A stretch of DNA of 32,263 bases, from positions 1-32,263 of the forward strand of contig CAICTM010001292.1 in the NCBI GenBank assembly GCA_903772945.1, written 5' to 3'. The translations under genes and the position numbers were made by a program. The DNA is from Seminavis robusta. Its lineage: Eukaryota; Bacillariophyta; Bacillariophyceae; Naviculales; Naviculaceae. This document shows positions 29,650 through 32,263 of the stretch, piece after piece. Numbering within the stretch: position 1 is the first letter of the stretch; each line of letters starts with the position of its first letter. A model generated the notes under the pieces. It saw only the letters and a list, made by a program, of their open reading frames with translations. It had not been told where the DNA came from and did no database searches.

Positions 29650-30875
29650 TTACAGCTTTACAATTAGCAGGCTTATTCTAGACGTTTCTATGATGTTCAG
29701 TAGCTCCACAATCAATGCAGTCGCCTCCACGAGGACGGGTACCGCCACTGTTTGATCCACTGTTTCGATCCTGGTGAGACTCCCAACTTTTGCCTCAACT
29801 GCTTTGTCAATGGCTGCCTGGAAGGCTTTGGCTGGGATTCCTTTGGATCCCAGATGTTGGGCAGGCTCATAAGTTTTCTGGTTGATGAGGACCCGATAGA
29901 GGGCATCCAAGTCATTCAAAGTGTCGAGGGCTTCCAATTGTTTGTTCCATAGTTGCTATCAAATACGTTGATGTCACTATTGACAACAAGCTCATGGACT
30001 TTGGATCGAAAGTATGGACACCCGCAGCCAAGGAGACCCCTCAAAGATGTGCTGGTTAGTTCAGGCATGGGTTCACTGGACATTAAGTTTAATCGAATCT
30101 CTTTGATGATCTTGCTTGCATCGACAACACACATGGAAACATTCTCCCAAGGGAACTTGGTTATGTCAAAGTGAAGTAGCCTGGCTTTGAGGGTTTCAAT
30201 CCTACTGAGAGAAGGTCTGTATATTCTCTGCAGAAGAGCCAAGAGAAGTTGGGGCCCCTTGTGTTTGGCTCTAGGAATATATGATTTCAATTCTTCTTGG
30301 AGTGCATCAGTGCAAGAGTTCAAGACAGCCTTTCCTTACCAGGCAAGGTTGGTTAAATCATACTGGCAAACAGGATGTTGCTACAGATCCCCATTGGCAT
30401 CAAAGAGTCTGACCCCATTGACAGTGAGGTCCTGATGCCATATTTCCATCATAGACTCTGAAACCTTTCCAGGAGCAGTGAACATGTTGATTTTATTAAT
30501 ATGGTTAGTATTAAGGTCTCCAACAACAGGCTGGAAGACCCCTTCCATTCCATTCTCTGTCATCATACTCTCAAAGGCGATAAGAGAGGCAAGCACATGA
30601 GACCCAGAAGCATTGGAATCAGTAAGAGTGGAGAATAGTAGGCTGGTGGAATCCTTCAGTCCTATCTTGCATGCCAATTCGATAGGCTGGAGTGTGGTGT
30701 GATGTCTCAGGGGGGGGGGGGGAAGGGTCGTCACCGTGGAAACCACTGAGGCATAGGGTGCTTTGAGGTTCCTTTCCCAGTCCATCTGACCCAGATCCTG
30801 TCCAGGCTCCAGTGTGTTTGATACCTCAAGCCGAGGGGCTTTTGTTAAGCTTGGTCTTTTCTTGGGTTTTCCCAA
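29650..30875 (-). pseudogene. Gag-like retroelement protein, broken
   Basis: Three consecutive frames on the minus strand make one decayed protein. 30875-30381 carries PYASVVSTVTTLPPP and ends SESMMEIWHQDLTVNGVRLFDANGDL, then a stop. 30323-29916 reads MNSCTDALQEELKSYIPRAK and ARLLHFDITKFPWENVSMCVVDASKIIKEI. 29937-29650 reads EALDTLNDLDALYRVLINQKTYEPA. This order (short charged entry, KL..FPGENV-like motif, then a final helix region) is like diatom retroelement gag proteins I recall. Intact copies should be continuous, so at least two breaks are present. No pol is seen next to it. Confidence 0.55.
30711..30722 (+). repeat. Homopolymer run of about 12 G
   Basis: An unbroken G run in the gag-like pseudogene (Pro-rich LPPPPL on the coding strand). 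Another run of about 10 G is near 31629-31638. Both are prone to length error. Confidence 0.8.
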
Positions 30876-30964
30876 TGTGCTGGAGGAGCTCCTGGAATTG
30901 AACTGCGGTCAATGTTGCTGCAGTCATGATTGGAGGATCAGATGGTGGGCTGATAGGATCAGAT

Positions 30965-31555
30965 TCAAAGAAGGTTGTCTTGAGCCTTGTGGACTGAACA
31001 AGGATGCTGATGGTTGCGCTGCTGTTGAAGATGAAAATGCTGAGGGAGAGGAAGCGTAGTCAAGGTCCATAAATAGGAGATGATGGAGTGGGAGGCAGTG
31101 AAAATCAACAAGGTCAACAGAAGAGCAGTAGGAATGGCCACAGTGGCAACAAAAGGACCGGCACAAGAGTGGCAAACAGAGCAGGGCGCGGTGTATAATA
31201 TCCAGTCAATTGCGTCAATCGAAGCTGGAATTTTTGAGCTTTGGAAGGGAGCTTCGAAGGATTCAAGCGACGCGATGGATTGGTCGAGTTTGAATTCAAA
31301 ATACTCGAGGGAACCACGTCGTACGGAGCGATCGATCGCTGTTCGTTCAAACGACCAACTGCAAGCCAGTTCATGCAGCAAGCCAGTGCAAACTACCAAT
31401 GCCAGTCCTAGGAAAGCTAGGTAAGCAGAGACCAAACGTATGGATCGGTCGAGCAATACAAGCACAAGCCGCTCGTTCCGTTTTGTCGTTCGAAACAACA
31501 TAAGTGTGCGTCTCCGTCGATTTAATGAAAAAGTTGGGGTCTGAAGCATGATCAA
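30965..31555 (-). CDS. Hypothetical protein, doubtful
   Basis: The minus-strand frame of 196 codons has two hydrophobic stretches (YLAFLGLALVVCTGLL and VATVAIPTALLLTLLIF) and a Cys pair (CSVCHSC). No family was recognised. A 114-codon plus-strand ORF at 31080-31424 overlaps it, so the coding strand is uncertain. Confidence 0.3.
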   Translation of the reverse strand: MIMLQTPTFSLNRRRRTLMLFRTTKRNERLVLVLLDRSIRLVSAYLAFLGLALVVCTGLLHELACSWSFERTAIDRSVRRGSLEYFEFKLDQSIASLESFEAPFQSSKIPASIDAIDWILYTAPCSVCHSCAGPFVATVAIPTALLLTLLIFTASHSIISYLWTLTTLPLPQHFHLQQQRNHQHPCSVHKAQDNLL

Positions 31556-31699
31556 GAAAAAGACTTTTTAGCTTCAAGGCGGGGGATTTCCGGATTTAAA
31601 ATAAAAAAGGGAGGTGATTTTTCGAAAGGGGGGGGGGGCATGCACATGACACACCAGCCGAGGCTTCCATATCCAGTCGGCTTTTTTTGATAGATTTCG

Positions 31700-32188
31700 T
31701 TAACTCGCGAATCGGCCGATCGTGCCGATGCTCAGCTGGAGATGGGAATGGACTCGACGCCGATGAGGCGTACGATGACTGGACCTTTTACCGGTGATAG
31801 AGACAACTGTGTGGTAGTAACAGTTGCAGTCGAACGGCCAGTCACAGCAGTGGCTCTTGCAGTCGCATGATCCAGGGATAAATAGGATCCTCATTGAGGT
31901 TACGACGTCAAACCGGAAAAGGGGCGCCAGATCGCGATTTCGTTCGACGACAGGATGAAGTGGGTAGTTGAGATTGCTTACGAGCGAATCGATGCAAGAC
32001 AGAGGAGGATTGCTATCGAGCGAATCAAAGGAAGTATAAGTTGCAATATAAGGGGAAGGACTACCGATGAAGATTGGGCTTCTGCACGCAGGGGATAGTT
32101 CATTCATTGACAACCTTAAGGGATAGACATATAGAATAAGAATGAGTAACATCTCATAACCTCGCATGCTACCATGCGACAATACCAT
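31700..32188 (-). CDS. Hypothetical protein, doubtful
   Basis: The minus-strand frame of 162 codons starts with a hydrophobic segment (EMLLILILYVYPLRL) and has a Cys-rich patch (CDCKSHCCDWPFDCNC). It is unrecognised. It could be chance or a decayed gene; the flanks give no support. Confidence 0.2.
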   Translation of the reverse strand: MVLSHGSMRGYEMLLILILYVYPLRLSMNELSPACRSPIFIGSPSPYIATYTSFDSLDSNPPLSCIDSLVSNLNYPLHPVVERNRDLAPLFRFDVVTSMRILFIPGSCDCKSHCCDWPFDCNCYYHTVVSITGKRSSHRTPHRRRVHSHLQLSIGTIGRFAS

Positions 32189-32263
32189 TGTGTACTGATT
32201 AATCTAACGATCTAAGAGATGTAAAGTTTGTATTCCAAATAAGTGAGCAGTTATTGATTATTT

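Noticed and set aside
1..32263. tRNA or rRNA genes
   Set aside because: I saw no cloverleaf with matching A and B boxes and no rRNA segments; a tRNAscan-type run would settle it.

Overview
The window looks like nuclear DNA of a pennate diatom. The signs are a Ty1/copia element with an integrase/RT wording I associate with diatom CoDi elements, a cyclin resembling the expanded diatom-specific cyclins, a bisphosphate nucleotidase with an ASAFAP-like plastid presequence, a linker histone gene with one 95-bp GT-AG intron, and many short palindromes (CTAGCTAG, TACATGTA, ACCGGT). The species cannot be fixed from sequence alone; Seminavis robusta or a relative is only an impression.

Left third (1-10017): nested retrotransposons. 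A degenerate copia element enters from beyond the left edge and ends in a 184-bp LTR at 9834-10017. A second element of 5353 bp (1125-6477) sits inside its protease-integrase region. This inner element has two 255-bp LTRs that read as identical, TG...CA ends and a 5-bp target duplication (GCCGT). Removing it with one duplication copy rejoins the outer polyprotein in frame. Its interior of about 4.8 kb has no recognisable gag or pol, so it is a LARD-like non-autonomous element. Directly after its 5' LTR lies a 24-nt tract perfectly complementary to an LTR segment just downstream of a TATA-like box, the layout expected for self-primed (Tf1-type) reverse transcription.

Middle (10018-16365): a degenerate ~45-bp tandem repeat, then host genes: linker histone H1 (+), a membrane-anchored GFA/CENP-V-fold protein (-), a weak hypothetical (-) and a CRAL-TRIO (Sec14-like) protein (-).

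16366-21690: a decayed Mutator-like DNA transposon with ~130-bp terminal inverted repeats and a transposase broken by at least six frameshifts. It is followed at once by a 1.25-kb array with over 50 copies of AAAGTCG in both orientations, able to form long hairpins and containing a ~325-bp tandem duplication.

Right third (21691-32263): two sound genes, a cyclin (-) and a 3'(2'),5'-bisphosphate nucleotidase (+), then retroelement debris (a zinc-ribbon remnant and a gag-like pseudogene), a duplicated block with 105-bp repeats, an inverted repeat beside two TGACGTCA palindromes, and two weak minus-strand ORFs.

The host genes are unrelated in function and show no cluster. The most novel signals are the self-priming primer site of the inner element, its recurring CACAGGAGTG decamer, and the AAAGTCG fold-back array.
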